From NCBI GenBank assembly GCA_944323445.1, contig CALUSM010000005.1, positions 1-64,000 of the forward strand: a DNA stretch of 64,000 bases. The letters run 5' to 3'. Of the stretch, positions 56,937 through 64,000 are shown piece by piece (the stretch's first letter is position 1; the number at the start of each line of letters is the position of its first letter). The notes under the pieces are model-generated. The model saw nothing but the letters and a program-made list of their open reading frames with translations. It ran no database searches and was not told the DNA's origin. A program made the position numbers and the translations under genes. This DNA comes from an uncultured Bacteroidales bacterium. Lineage in GTDB: Bacteria; Bacteroidota; Bacteroidia; Bacteroidales; UBA932.

Positions 56937-58391
56937 ATGGCAATTACAGCAGAAAAGATACAGTCCCTGTTGGCTGATTTGGAGAATGACTGTGTGGAAC
57001 GCACTATTTCTACCACTGATACAGAAAAATTTGCGAAGGCGATATGCGCTTTTGCAAATGACCTTCCTGATAACAACTGTCCAGGTTATCTGATTATAGG
57101 AGCATGGGATAACGGAGATGTGTATCCAATACACGTGACGGATGATCTACTAAAAAATGTCAGTGCTATTCGCACAGATGGAAATATTCAGCCCCAGCCG
57201 TCCATGAATGTGCAGAAAGTCTCTTTGCCGGAAGGGGATGTGATTGTAGCAGAAGTATATCCATCTCAATTCCCTCCTGTGAAATATAAGGGACGGGTAT
57301 GGATAAGAGTCGGCCCGAGAAAAGGAATCGCCAATGAGGATGATGAGCGCAGATTGTACGAGAAAAGGGCGGCTCATATCAAGACTTTTGATGCAATGCC
57401 ATGCATGGGGGCTACAGTGGAGGATCTGGATACTGTTCTTTTCAGGCAGCAGTACCTTTCTAAAGCTGTACCGCCGGATGTTTTGCAGGAGGACAAAAGG
57501 GATATTAAGTTGCAGCTTCAGTCTCTGGGCTTTTATGATTTCCGTCATGACTGCCCGACATACGCAGGCATATTGTTTTTTGCTAAGCATGTCGAACGGT
57601 TTTTACCCGGAGCGTATGTCCAGTATGTGAGGTTTGGAGGTAAAGGACGGGCTTGTGAGATAAAGAATGAATACAAATTCTCAGGGAATTTATGTAAAGT
57701 GTTGGCGCAGTTAGACACGTTTGTGGATACCGCCATCACAAACAGACGCCCTGTGCCGGTCAGTGCTTTGAGAGAAAAAATCGTGATGGATTATCCGCAC
57801 TGGGCGACCCGTGAGTTGTTGATGAACGCAGTCTGCCACCGTGCTTACGACAGTAACGGCCCGATACAGTTCTATCAGTATGACGACCGTATAGAAATTA
57901 TGAATCCGGGAGGATTGTATGGTAAAGTCAATTCTGACAATTTCCCTTTGGTGAATGATTACCGTAATCCTGTTGTGGCGGAGGCGATGAAAGTATTGGG
58001 TTTTGTCAATCGTTTCAGCCGTGGTATCCTTAGGGTAGAAGAAGAGTTGAAGGAGAATGGAAATGGGAAACCTGAGTTCAGTCTTAATCTGGGTACTGCT
58101 TTTATGGTTATAGAGCATATATCTTTATCCTCGAATGAAGGTATTCGTGGTAGTGAGGAAAAGAGTGAGGAAAAGAGTGAGGAAAAGAGTGAGGAAAAGC
58201 TTACTGATATGGAATATAAGGTGTTTAATCTTATTAAGGAGAATCCGGCAGTGACTTATGCATATATTACCGACAAAGCGGGTGTAGGAGAAACTTCTGT
58301 GTATAAAATAATAAAAAGTCTCAAAGACAAAGGTTGGATTAAGCGGAATAATGGCCGGAAATGCGGCAACTGGGTGATAATGAAAAAATAA
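56937..58391 (+). CDS. AlbA_2 (Schlafen-like) / HATPase_c_4 transcriptional-regulator-like protein
   Basis: A 484-residue protein of the RecG-related AlbA_2 group. The N-terminal AlbA_2 domain (about 20-140) contains ERTISTTDTEKFAKAICAFAND and VGPRKGIAN. A GHKL-like domain (about 270-385) contains ELLMNAVCHRAYDSNGP and DRIEIMNPGGLYG. A Ser/Glu/Lys linker at about 405-421 is made of four EEKS-type repeats, and the C-terminal winged helix contains TDKAGVGETSVYKIIKSL. Members are often adjacent to mobile or defence genes and are thought to regulate transcription; none is well characterised. It borders the defence and mobile region. Confidence 0.85.
   Translation: MAITAEKIQSLLADLENDCVERTISTTDTEKFAKAICAFANDLPDNNCPGYLIIGAWDNGDVYPIHVTDDLLKNVSAIRTDGNIQPQPSMNVQKVSLPEGDVIVAEVYPSQFPPVKYKGRVWIRVGPRKGIANEDDERRLYEKRAAHIKTFDAMPCMGATVEDLDTVLFRQQYLSKAVPPDVLQEDKRDIKLQLQSLGFYDFRHDCPTYAGILFFAKHVERFLPGAYVQYVRFGGKGRACEIKNEYKFSGNLCKVLAQLDTFVDTAITNRRPVPVSALREKIVMDYPHWATRELLMNAVCHRAYDSNGPIQFYQYDDRIEIMNPGGLYGKVNSDNFPLVNDYRNPVVAEAMKVLGFVNRFSRGILRVEEELKENGNGKPEFSLNLGTAFMVIEHISLSSNEGIRGSEEKSEEKSEEKSEEKLTDMEYKVFNLIKENPAVTYAYITDKAGVGETSVYKIIKSLKDKGWIKRNNGRKCGNWVIMKK
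58152..58199 (+). repeat. Four exact tandem 12-bp repeats inside the AlbA_2-type gene
   Basis: The unit agtgaggaaaag occurs four times without mismatch, encoding an EEKS-type repeat between the ATPase-like domain and the winged helix. The length is a multiple of three, so copy-number change would alter linker length but not frame. Confidence 0.9.
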
Positions 58392-58415
58392 CAGACACAG
58401 AGATTATCAGATAAT

Positions 58416-58880
58416 ATGATAATAGAAGAGACATTGCGGATTGCGCTGGAGGCGCACGAGGGTCAGAAGGACCTTGACGGGAGGCCGGCTGTCCTGCATC
58501 CGGTCGCCGTAGGGCTTATGGGCTGTAATGATGCTGAGACCAAGACGGGTTTCCTGCATGATGTGGTGGAGGATTCGGAGCTGACTCTGGATGAACTGCG
58601 CGGCAGAGGGGTCGATGAGGATGTGCTTGCCGCACTTCAGCTGCTTACGCACGCTAAGACTGAGGACTACTTCGATTATGTGCGGCGAATCGCCGCGTCC
58701 GGCAACACCACGGCCATTCACGTCAAAATGAACGACCTCCGGCACAATCTTGAAAGGGGGCTGCGGACCTATGCGCAGGCTGTGGAGGACGGCGACACGG
58801 AAAAGGCGGAGCGTCTGACCCGCATCAACGACAAGCACCGCAAGGCTCTGCAGATATTCGAGGACTGCGGACTGCTATGA
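58416..58880 (+). CDS. Small HD-domain hydrolase, SpoT-HD/MESH1-like
   Basis: A 154-residue single-domain HD protein. The metal-binding pattern of RelA/SpoT hydrolase domains is visible: His28 in VLHPVAVG, His48-Asp49 in FLHDVVEDSE, and the later Asp in HVKMNDLRHNLERG. The synthetase and regulatory domains of Rel proteins are absent, as in small alarmone hydrolases. It may hydrolyse (p)ppGpp or a related nucleotide in the cytoplasm; other phosphohydrolase roles are possible. It follows the AlbA_2-type gene by 24 bp but is more GC-rich. Confidence 0.75.
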   Translation: MIIEETLRIALEAHEGQKDLDGRPAVLHPVAVGLMGCNDAETKTGFLHDVVEDSELTLDELRGRGVDEDVLAALQLLTHAKTEDYFDYVRRIAASGNTTAIHVKMNDLRHNLERGLRTYAQAVEDGDTEKAERLTRINDKHRKALQIFEDCGLL

Positions 58881-59180
58881 TTTGTATGCTGTAGCATTGA
58901 AAAACCGAGGGGATAGGGCAGAGTGCCTTTCCGGCTCAGACATGAATTCCGAAATCAGCGGAGTACCCTAATACCCGACAGGTACGGTATTCATGTCCTC
59001 TCAACCTTGCCGAAACGGAAAAGTGCAAGCACTTTGATTCGGGCAAGCCTGACAATCTCCGCTCTGATGGAGATTATCACGAATGTGCATTTCGTTCTGT
59101 TTTTCATGATAGAATTAAATGGACCTTTGCTGTAGAACAATTGGCTTCTCGTAATAACTACCTCCCCTCGGTAACAGTTC

Positions 59181-59248
59181 AAAAAAAAGCAGACATCCAT
59201 TTAGGGATAGATGCCTGCCTTAGTTTGCAAAGGTCATTTCTATCATGA
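59181..59248 (-). ncRNA. Candidate small RNA, about 68 nt
   Basis: On the minus strand a complete promoter, TTG (59283-59281) then 19 bp then TAATTTTG (59261-59254), would start transcription near 59248. A terminator follows at once: stem gcaggcatc (59218-59210) with gatgtctgc (59197-59189), one G-U pair, then eight T (59188-59181). No reading frame of note lies between. The result would be a short RNA beside the truncated relaxase. The surrounding 58881-59350 stretch has no credible gene. Confidence 0.45.
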
Positions 59249-59253
59249 CACTG

Positions 59254-59283
59254 CAAAATTAACGAATGATTCTTGAAAAACAA
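59254..59283 (-). promoter_or_regulatory. Promoter of the candidate small RNA
   Basis: TTG-N19-TAATTTTG on the minus strand, pointing towards a terminator hairpin 36-73 bp away. Confidence 0.5.
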
Positions 59284-59350
59284 GAAAAATCAGTCAACGC
59301 CTGTGCATTATTTTACGGAATGTCTCAAAATCCCACTACGTAGGTAGGCC

Positions 59351-60094
59351 ACATATCATTACAGGCTTACGGACGGTATGATGGTCCTGCTTGCCAGAGA
59401 GTATATGGAAAAGATGGGCATAAAGGATACCCAGTACATTATCGCCCGTCATCATGATCAGAAGCATCCGCATATTCATATAGTTTATAATCGGATAGAC
59501 AATAACGGCAGGACTATAAGCGACAGGAACGACCGTGTCAGGAATGTCGCGGTCTGCAAGGAAATGAAAGAGAAGTACGGACTGTATTTCGGGAAAGGCA
59601 AGGACAGAGTGCGTACGTACAGGCTCAAGGGAGAAGACAAGATCCGCTATGAGATATACCATGCTGTCAAGGATGTGCTGGCCAGAACTTGCACCTGGAG
59701 CCAGTTTGTTGACGAGTTGGCCGGACATGGGATTCAGACCATGTTCAAATATAAGGGCAAGAGCGATGTCGTACAAGGACTGTCCTTCTCCAAGGACGGA
59801 CTTACTTTCAAGGCTTCGGAGATAGACCGGAGTTTCAGCTACTCGAAGCTGGATAAGCAGCTTGGTGAGGGCAGTGCTATCGGAAAAGATCAGGACCGAG
59901 ACAATCGTATTGTGGATGTTCCCGGCATTGACAGACAAGACCTGTGGCAGCATGGCCATGATACCAGTGTCGTAGAAGGCATTGCAAGCACAGTCGGCGA
60001 CCTGTTCTCTCCTTTGCCGGAGGACAAAGATGAAGAGAACCGAAATTTCGCATGTCGTAAAAAGAAGAAAAAGAAAAGAGGAATGAGTTTGTAA
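59351..60094 (+). pseudogene. 5'-truncated relaxase (mobilisation nuclease)
   Basis: The frame encodes the middle and C-terminal part of a Bacteroides-type MobA/VirD2-family relaxase: LTDGMMVLLAREYMEKMGIKD, then the metal-binding histidine motif RHHDQKHPHIHIVYNR and DNNGRTISDR. Normal family members carry about 80-100 residues before this, with the catalytic tyrosine and the sequence around GHI; here similarity stops abruptly near 59351, just after a stop codon at 59345. A shorter ORF from ATG 59378 (238 residues) could still be made but would lack the catalytic tyrosine. It marks the broken edge of a mobilisable element. The next gene starts 21 bp later. Confidence 0.75.
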
Positions 60095-60115
60095 TAGATT
60101 AATAAAGAGATAAAT

Positions 60116-60817
60116 ATGAACGAGAAAACGCAAATAATCACCAATGACATCATCCAGAGTCTGGATGCATTGTATAACCTGTGCTCCGATATGAGCGAGC
60201 GTATCGGATCTGCACATAACCAGAATGTTGATACCGGCAGCGAGGATATGGCTCTGCTGTCGGACAACCTGGCCAGACTTCAGGGTGAAGTCTCGGCATT
60301 CAGGAAACAACTTGCCGACAGTTATCAGGACTGGGAGCATATAAAGTCCCAGCTTTTGAAGAGAACGGAAGATACGATGAAAGCATTTGTACAGATAAAG
60401 GTGGAAACCCATAAACTGCTGTCGCTTCAGGAACAATTCCAGCAGGAACTCCGCAGGCTCAAAAACTTGAAGGCAACTTACCGCCACATCTTTATCTGCC
60501 GCGCATCCCGGTCGATGCTGTATCAGGTCGGCGTAGTCGCAGTGATACTTTCTCTTTTGGCCCTCAATGCCTGGCAGTTCAAGCGCAACCGCAGCGTATC
60601 GGACAATGATCTGAAGTACCGCACAATTCTCATGATGGGCGGTGCGCAGACTCAGGATCTCGACACATTGGAAACTATTTTTGAATACGACCGGGACCCC
60701 AAGCGGATCAGGGCTTTGCGCCTGCAAGTCCAGAACTATGAATACCGCGTGAAGCTCCGCGCTCAGAAACTCGAGCAGATGCGACGCCTGGGCGAAGAAA
60801 TAGAAGGGCTGGAGTGA
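60116..60817 (+). CDS. Coiled-coil membrane protein of the mobile element
   Basis: A 233-residue protein with no recognised family. Residues about 10-115 form predicted coiled coil (RLQGEVSAFRKQLADSYQDW, then a Leu/Gln/Glu-rich stretch), one transmembrane helix lies at about 135-155 (VGVVAVILSLLALNAW), and a C-terminal helical domain is rich in Arg/Lys/Glu. It follows the relaxase closely in the same direction, as accessory mobilisation genes do in Bacteroides elements; a role in transfer is inference from context. Confidence 0.65.
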   Translation: MNEKTQIITNDIIQSLDALYNLCSDMSERIGSAHNQNVDTGSEDMALLSDNLARLQGEVSAFRKQLADSYQDWEHIKSQLLKRTEDTMKAFVQIKVETHKLLSLQEQFQQELRRLKNLKATYRHIFICRASRSMLYQVGVVAVILSLLALNAWQFKRNRSVSDNDLKYRTILMMGGAQTQDLDTLETIFEYDRDPKRIRALRLQVQNYEYRVKLRAQKLEQMRRLGEEIEGLE

Positions 60818-60897
60818 AAATACTGTGAAAAACTCCTATGTGGCATTAATTTGCCTTTGTATATTATTAGTTTTGTATTTGATTAAAATAATAGGAT

Positions 60898-62175
60898 ATG
60901 AATAGATTGATACTTATAGGAAATGGCTTTGATAAAGCTCACGGACTCGCAACATCTTATCAGGAGTTCATTGATTGGTATTGGGATACATGGCGTAGTA
61001 AACTTGCAAAAAGTGACAAGAAAATAGAAAGGGATGCTTTATGTTCATTTAAGCTGAAAGCTGATCTTGCTGGGTGGTATTTAGCTTGGGGATATCATTA
61101 TGGTATTAATATAGGGAATCTTAACGGTATAAAATTGAGAGATTTTCTTGAATCAGACAAATTCGGATGTGAATTTAAGCAGTGTTTATTTTTAAAGAAA
61201 ATAAGCCAATCAATAGAGTCAAAAGGATGGGTAGATATTGAAGAAGAATACTATACCATGTTAAAGACTATACGGAGTGCTAAATCTGTCGGAGACTATA
61301 CATATTTTGGCCATCCAGAAAAATTAAATGCTGAGTTATTAGAATTGACTAAATATTTAGTAGATTATTTGAGTGATATTCAAAATAATAGTACATATGA
61401 ACCATCAGATGGTATTGAAAGACTGTTTTATTCACCAATTTTGTCACGCGATATTTCTGTGTCAAGACTGAAAGAATATGATAATCATATTATAAATAAT
61501 TTAAAACTTGATAGGCCTCAAATAGCCAAACTAAATAAACGTTATTATGGCTATGATGTTGAAGATCAGATGCAAGAATTGGAAGAATTCAAACGAAATG
61601 ATTATGATGAAACGACAAGGTATAATAAAATAATTAATAATAGATTTTTATTGGAAAGTCTTTCATTTCCTAATAAAATACTAGTTTTGAATTTTAATTA
61701 TACAAATACAGAGTCATTATATGTAAAGGATAAAGAAGGTGTAGATGTTGTGCATATTCACGGTGACTTAGCGCATCCCGAAAATATTATATTTGGATAT
61801 GGAGATGAATTAGATGATGATTATAAGGATATGCAGAAAACAAATAATAATGAATATCTGAAGAATATAAAATCTATAAGATATTTGGAATCGGAGAGAT
61901 ATCGTGAAGTTCTTAAATTTATTGAGTCATCTCCATATCAGATATACGTATTAGGACATTCTTGTGGCACTTCTGACCGAACTCTCCTCAATACTTTATT
62001 TGAACATCGTAATTGTATTTCGATTAAGCCGTATTTTTATCAGAAAGATGGAAATGATAATTATTTGGATATTATAGAAAATATATCAAGAAATTTTACA
62101 GATATGAAGTTGATGCGCGACCTTGTCGTAAATAAAACATTTTGCAGTCCGCTTCCTCAGGTTAATAAATACTGA
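60898..62175 (+). CDS. AbiH-family phage abortive infection protein
   Basis: A 425-residue AbiH-type protein. The diagnostic N terminus LILIGNGFDKAHGLATSYQ is complete, and the central LVLNFNYTNTESLY and C-terminal YVLGHSCGTSDRTLL segments fit the family. AbiH gives abortive infection against phages in Lactococcus; the biochemical mechanism is not established. The gene is far more AT-rich than its surroundings, and it lies between a broken mobilisation gene region and a restriction-modification pair, a defence island. It has 80 bp of AT-rich upstream DNA with a promoter-like tatttg. Confidence 0.88.
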   Translation: MNRLILIGNGFDKAHGLATSYQEFIDWYWDTWRSKLAKSDKKIERDALCSFKLKADLAGWYLAWGYHYGINIGNLNGIKLRDFLESDKFGCEFKQCLFLKKISQSIESKGWVDIEEEYYTMLKTIRSAKSVGDYTYFGHPEKLNAELLELTKYLVDYLSDIQNNSTYEPSDGIERLFYSPILSRDISVSRLKEYDNHIINNLKLDRPQIAKLNKRYYGYDVEDQMQELEEFKRNDYDETTRYNKIINNRFLLESLSFPNKILVLNFNYTNTESLYVKDKEGVDVVHIHGDLAHPENIIFGYGDELDDDYKDMQKTNNNEYLKNIKSIRYLESERYREVLKFIESSPYQIYVLGHSCGTSDRTLLNTLFEHRNCISIKPYFYQKDGNDNYLDIIENISRNFTDMKLMRDLVVNKTFCSPLPQVNKY

Positions 62176-62187
62176 AGCGCTTTTTCT

Positions 62188-62218
62188 TTTGTTTTCTTGA
62201 GCGTAAGCAATATCTTTG
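62188..62218 (+). promoter_or_regulatory. Promoter of the restriction-modification genes
   Basis: TTTG at 62188-62191 and TATCTTTG at 62211-62218, 19 bp apart, 19 bp before the methylase ATG. Confidence 0.7.
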
Positions 62219-62237
62219 TTGGAAAATTGAGACAAAG

Positions 62238-63143
62238 ATGACGCTTGACGAAAATATTTGTGCAAAGCCTTTTGTAAAATGGGTCGGAGGGAAAACTCAA
62301 TTACTGGGTGAGGTTGAAAAATCTTTGCCCGGTAATTTTGCGTCCATTAATGATGCGGTGTATGTCGAGCCATTTGTCGGAGGGGGTGCTGTCCTTTTCT
62401 GGATATTGCAGAAGTATTCAAATATATCTCAGGCGGTGATTAACGATATCAATCCAGATCTCATCAACGTCTACCGTATTATTAAGGACGCACCGCAAGA
62501 TCTTATATCAGTGTTGAGGCAGTATCAAGATAGTTACATCTGCCTGAATGGCGAGGAAAGGAAATCGTTCTACCTGACAAAGAGAAAGATTTTCAACGAT
62601 AAAGCTGTTTCCAGAGAAGAAATGGCGGCTCTTTTCATATTCCTGAACCGTACTTGTTTTAATGGACTATATAGAGTGAATGCGAAGGGCGAATTCAATG
62701 TCCCTCATGGAAAGTACGCCAATCCGAAAATTTGTGATGAAGCAAACATATTGGCTGTTTCCAGATTGTTACAGAAAGTCATAATATTGTGTGGCGATTT
62801 CTCGGAGACATTGCAATATGCTTCAAATAAGTCATTGTTCTACTTTGACCCTCCCTATAAGCCGTTGACTGAGACATCATCGTTTACCTCGTATGCAAAA
62901 GAAGGATTTAATGATGATGAGCAGAAGCGTTTAGGGGAATTCTGTGTTGAGATATCAAGGAAGCATGCAATGTTTGTTGCCAGCAATTCGGACCCTCAAG
63001 GCGTGAATCCTAAAGAGGACTTTTTTGATAAAGTTTACAGTACATTCAGTATCAGAAAAGTGCAGGCAACGAGAATGATCAACGCTAATCCGAATGGGAG
63101 AGGTAAACTTTCAGAAATAATGATAACTAATATTAGTCTATGA
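62238..63143 (+). CDS. DNA adenine methyltransferase, Dam/D12 class
   Basis: A 301-residue N6-adenine methyltransferase of the D12 class. The SAM-binding motif FVKWVGGKTQLL (about 12-23) and the catalytic motif DPPY (204-207) in LFYFDPPYKPL are intact, with the VEPFVGGGAVLFW segment between. Linked to a DpnII-type endonuclease it almost certainly methylates GATC. It would protect host DNA from the partner enzyme. The stop codon overlaps the endonuclease start by 4 bp (ATGA), so the pair is translated together, methylase first. Confidence 0.93.
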   Translation: MTLDENICAKPFVKWVGGKTQLLGEVEKSLPGNFASINDAVYVEPFVGGGAVLFWILQKYSNISQAVINDINPDLINVYRIIKDAPQDLISVLRQYQDSYICLNGEERKSFYLTKRKIFNDKAVSREEMAALFIFLNRTCFNGLYRVNAKGEFNVPHGKYANPKICDEANILAVSRLLQKVIILCGDFSETLQYASNKSLFYFDPPYKPLTETSSFTSYAKEGFNDDEQKRLGEFCVEISRKHAMFVASNSDPQGVNPKEDFFDKVYSTFSIRKVQATRMINANPNGRGKLSEIMITNISL

Positions 63144-64000
63144 AAAGGGATTTTGATGAATGGCTTGCCGGTTTTCGGGAAACGATAGCTGATTACAAGT
63201 ATTATGTCGACTTCGGGAAAGTTTATAACAATGTAGAGTCGATAAGAATAGAGTTGAATATCCTTAATTCTTTAATAGGAATCAAGGATATTGATACTGA
63301 GTTTGAGAGGATTGTGACAAAATATCCGGAAGTCCTTAAATGTATACCTATATTATTGGCAAAGAGAGAATCCGAGATTAAGGCGATGGATGCTGACGGA
63401 GAATTCTGCTATAATTTCCGGAAGCTTTCCTATCCATTGGAACAGTATAAAGTATTCATGCGCAAGACAGGACTTTTTGATCTGATGGAGAACCACATCA
63501 TTCATAATCTGATTGATTATGTTACCGGGGTTGAGACAGGTCTGGACTCCAACGGGCGTAAGAACAGAGGCGGCCATCTGATGGAGGACCTGGTCGAAAG
63601 CTTCCTTGTCAGAGCTGGCCTGGTGAAAGGAGAGACATACTTCAAGGAGATGTATATCCATGAGATTGAAGATAAGTGGAATGTGGATTTGTCATCAATC
63701 TCAAATAACGGGCAGGCAGAAAAGCGTTTCGACTTTGTTGTCAAAGGTGCGGACAAAATATATGGCGTTGAAACTAATTTTTATTCAAGTCAGGGCTCAA
63801 AATTAAATGAAACGGCCAGAAGCTATAAGACAATAACTCTGGAGACGAAGGGCCTTCCTTATTTTGAGTTTGTATGGTTTACTGACGGTAAAGGATGGAA
63901 CACGGCCAAGCGTAATCTCAAAGAAACATTTGATGTGCTGGAGAATCTATACAATATCAAAGACCTTGAAAGTGGAGTAGTGGAGAGGGTTTTAATTTAG
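63140..64000 (+). CDS. DpnII/MboI-type restriction endonuclease
   Basis: A 286-residue type II endonuclease of the DpnII family, normal length. It shows the family N terminus FVDF-like (YYVDFGKVYNNV, then LNILNSLIG) and the conserved core KRFDFVVKGADKIYGVETN followed by GSKLNETARSYKT, which carries the probable metal-binding Asp and Glu. DpnII and MboI cut before the G of GATC when it is unmethylated. It overlaps the methylase gene by 4 bp and its stop codon is the last three bases of the window, so the gene is complete. Confidence 0.92.
   Translation: MKRDFDEWLAGFRETIADYKYYVDFGKVYNNVESIRIELNILNSLIGIKDIDTEFERIVTKYPEVLKCIPILLAKRESEIKAMDADGEFCYNFRKLSYPLEQYKVFMRKTGLFDLMENHIIHNLIDYVTGVETGLDSNGRKNRGGHLMEDLVESFLVRAGLVKGETYFKEMYIHEIEDKWNVDLSSISNNGQAEKRFDFVVKGADKIYGVETNFYSSQGSKLNETARSYKTITLETKGLPYFEFVWFTDGKGWNTAKRNLKETFDVLENLYNIKDLESGVVERVLI

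Noticed and set aside
58923-59200. Short frames on both strands between the HD gene and the relaxase remnant
   Set aside because: I could not tie them to a transposase or integrase; they overlap the sRNA terminator and have no supported start.
59336-60727. Minus-strand frame opposite the relaxase and coiled-coil genes
   Set aside because: The relaxase histidine motif is on the plus strand; the other frame has no family signal.

Overview
The window is from the phylum Bacteroidota, most likely order Bacteroidales. The ribosomal proteins, SusC-like and TonB-type receptor, BACON and fimbrillin-type lipoproteins, and DUF4374 and AbiH families all point there. Many genes are preceded by the Bacteroidota promoter box TAnnTTTG with TTTG or TTG about 19-20 bp upstream, and most lack a Shine-Dalgarno sequence. 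I cannot name the genus. Base composition changes abruptly several times, from the very GC-rich two-component genes at 28-31 kb to the very AT-rich AbiH gene at 61-62 kb, so the window mixes core and transferred DNA.

Layout. 1-8.0 kb: an operon with an Ig-like or beta-rich protein (cut by the window edge), a membrane lipoprotein, a large tubulin/FtsZ-like GTPase and a membrane-anchored papain-like protease. 8.1-9.6 kb: a DUF234-type AAA ATPase with repeated operator-like sites, divergent from the ribosomal genes. 9.8-13.7 kb: rplC-rplD-rplW-rplB-rpsS-rplV-rpsC with its own promoter and terminator, but without rpsJ before it or rplP after it. 13.7-17.1 kb: a REP-associated (RAYT-type) Y1 transposase and a PfkB sugar kinase set in DNA full of ACAGACT/AGTCTGT repeats. 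17.2-30.9 kb: a six-gene efflux operon (outer membrane factor, membrane fusion protein, three FtsX/MacB permeases, ATPase), divergent from an NtrC-type regulator and its histidine kinase; a sigma-54-type promoter lies in front of the efflux operon.

31.0-43.4 kb: a DUF4143 AAA ATPase, then an envelope-targeted caspase cluster. It holds a WD40/OmpA-like protein, a TPR-caspase, a beta-barrel-like protein, a BACON-type lipoprotein with a decayed tail, a broken caspase paralogue and an intact second caspase. The WD40 and caspase proteins share an unnamed domain of about 150 residues, and inverted repeats of about 53 bp bracket the first part. 43.5-51.1 kb: nitroreductase, methyltransferase, a lipoprotein with a possible clan-CD dyad, and three surface lipoproteins. 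51.1-56.9 kb: an iron-uptake-like operon (TonB receptor, DUF4374, PepSY) divergent from a bile acid/sodium symporter family gene.

56.9-64.0 kb: an AlbA_2-type regulator, a small HD hydrolase, a 5'-truncated relaxase with a small-RNA candidate beside it, a coiled-coil membrane protein, then phage defence: AbiH and a DpnII-type restriction-modification pair. The best candidates for undescribed biology are the tubulin-like/papain operon and the exported WD40-caspase cluster with its shared domain and flanking repeats. All family calls come from motifs read by eye; no database search was run.
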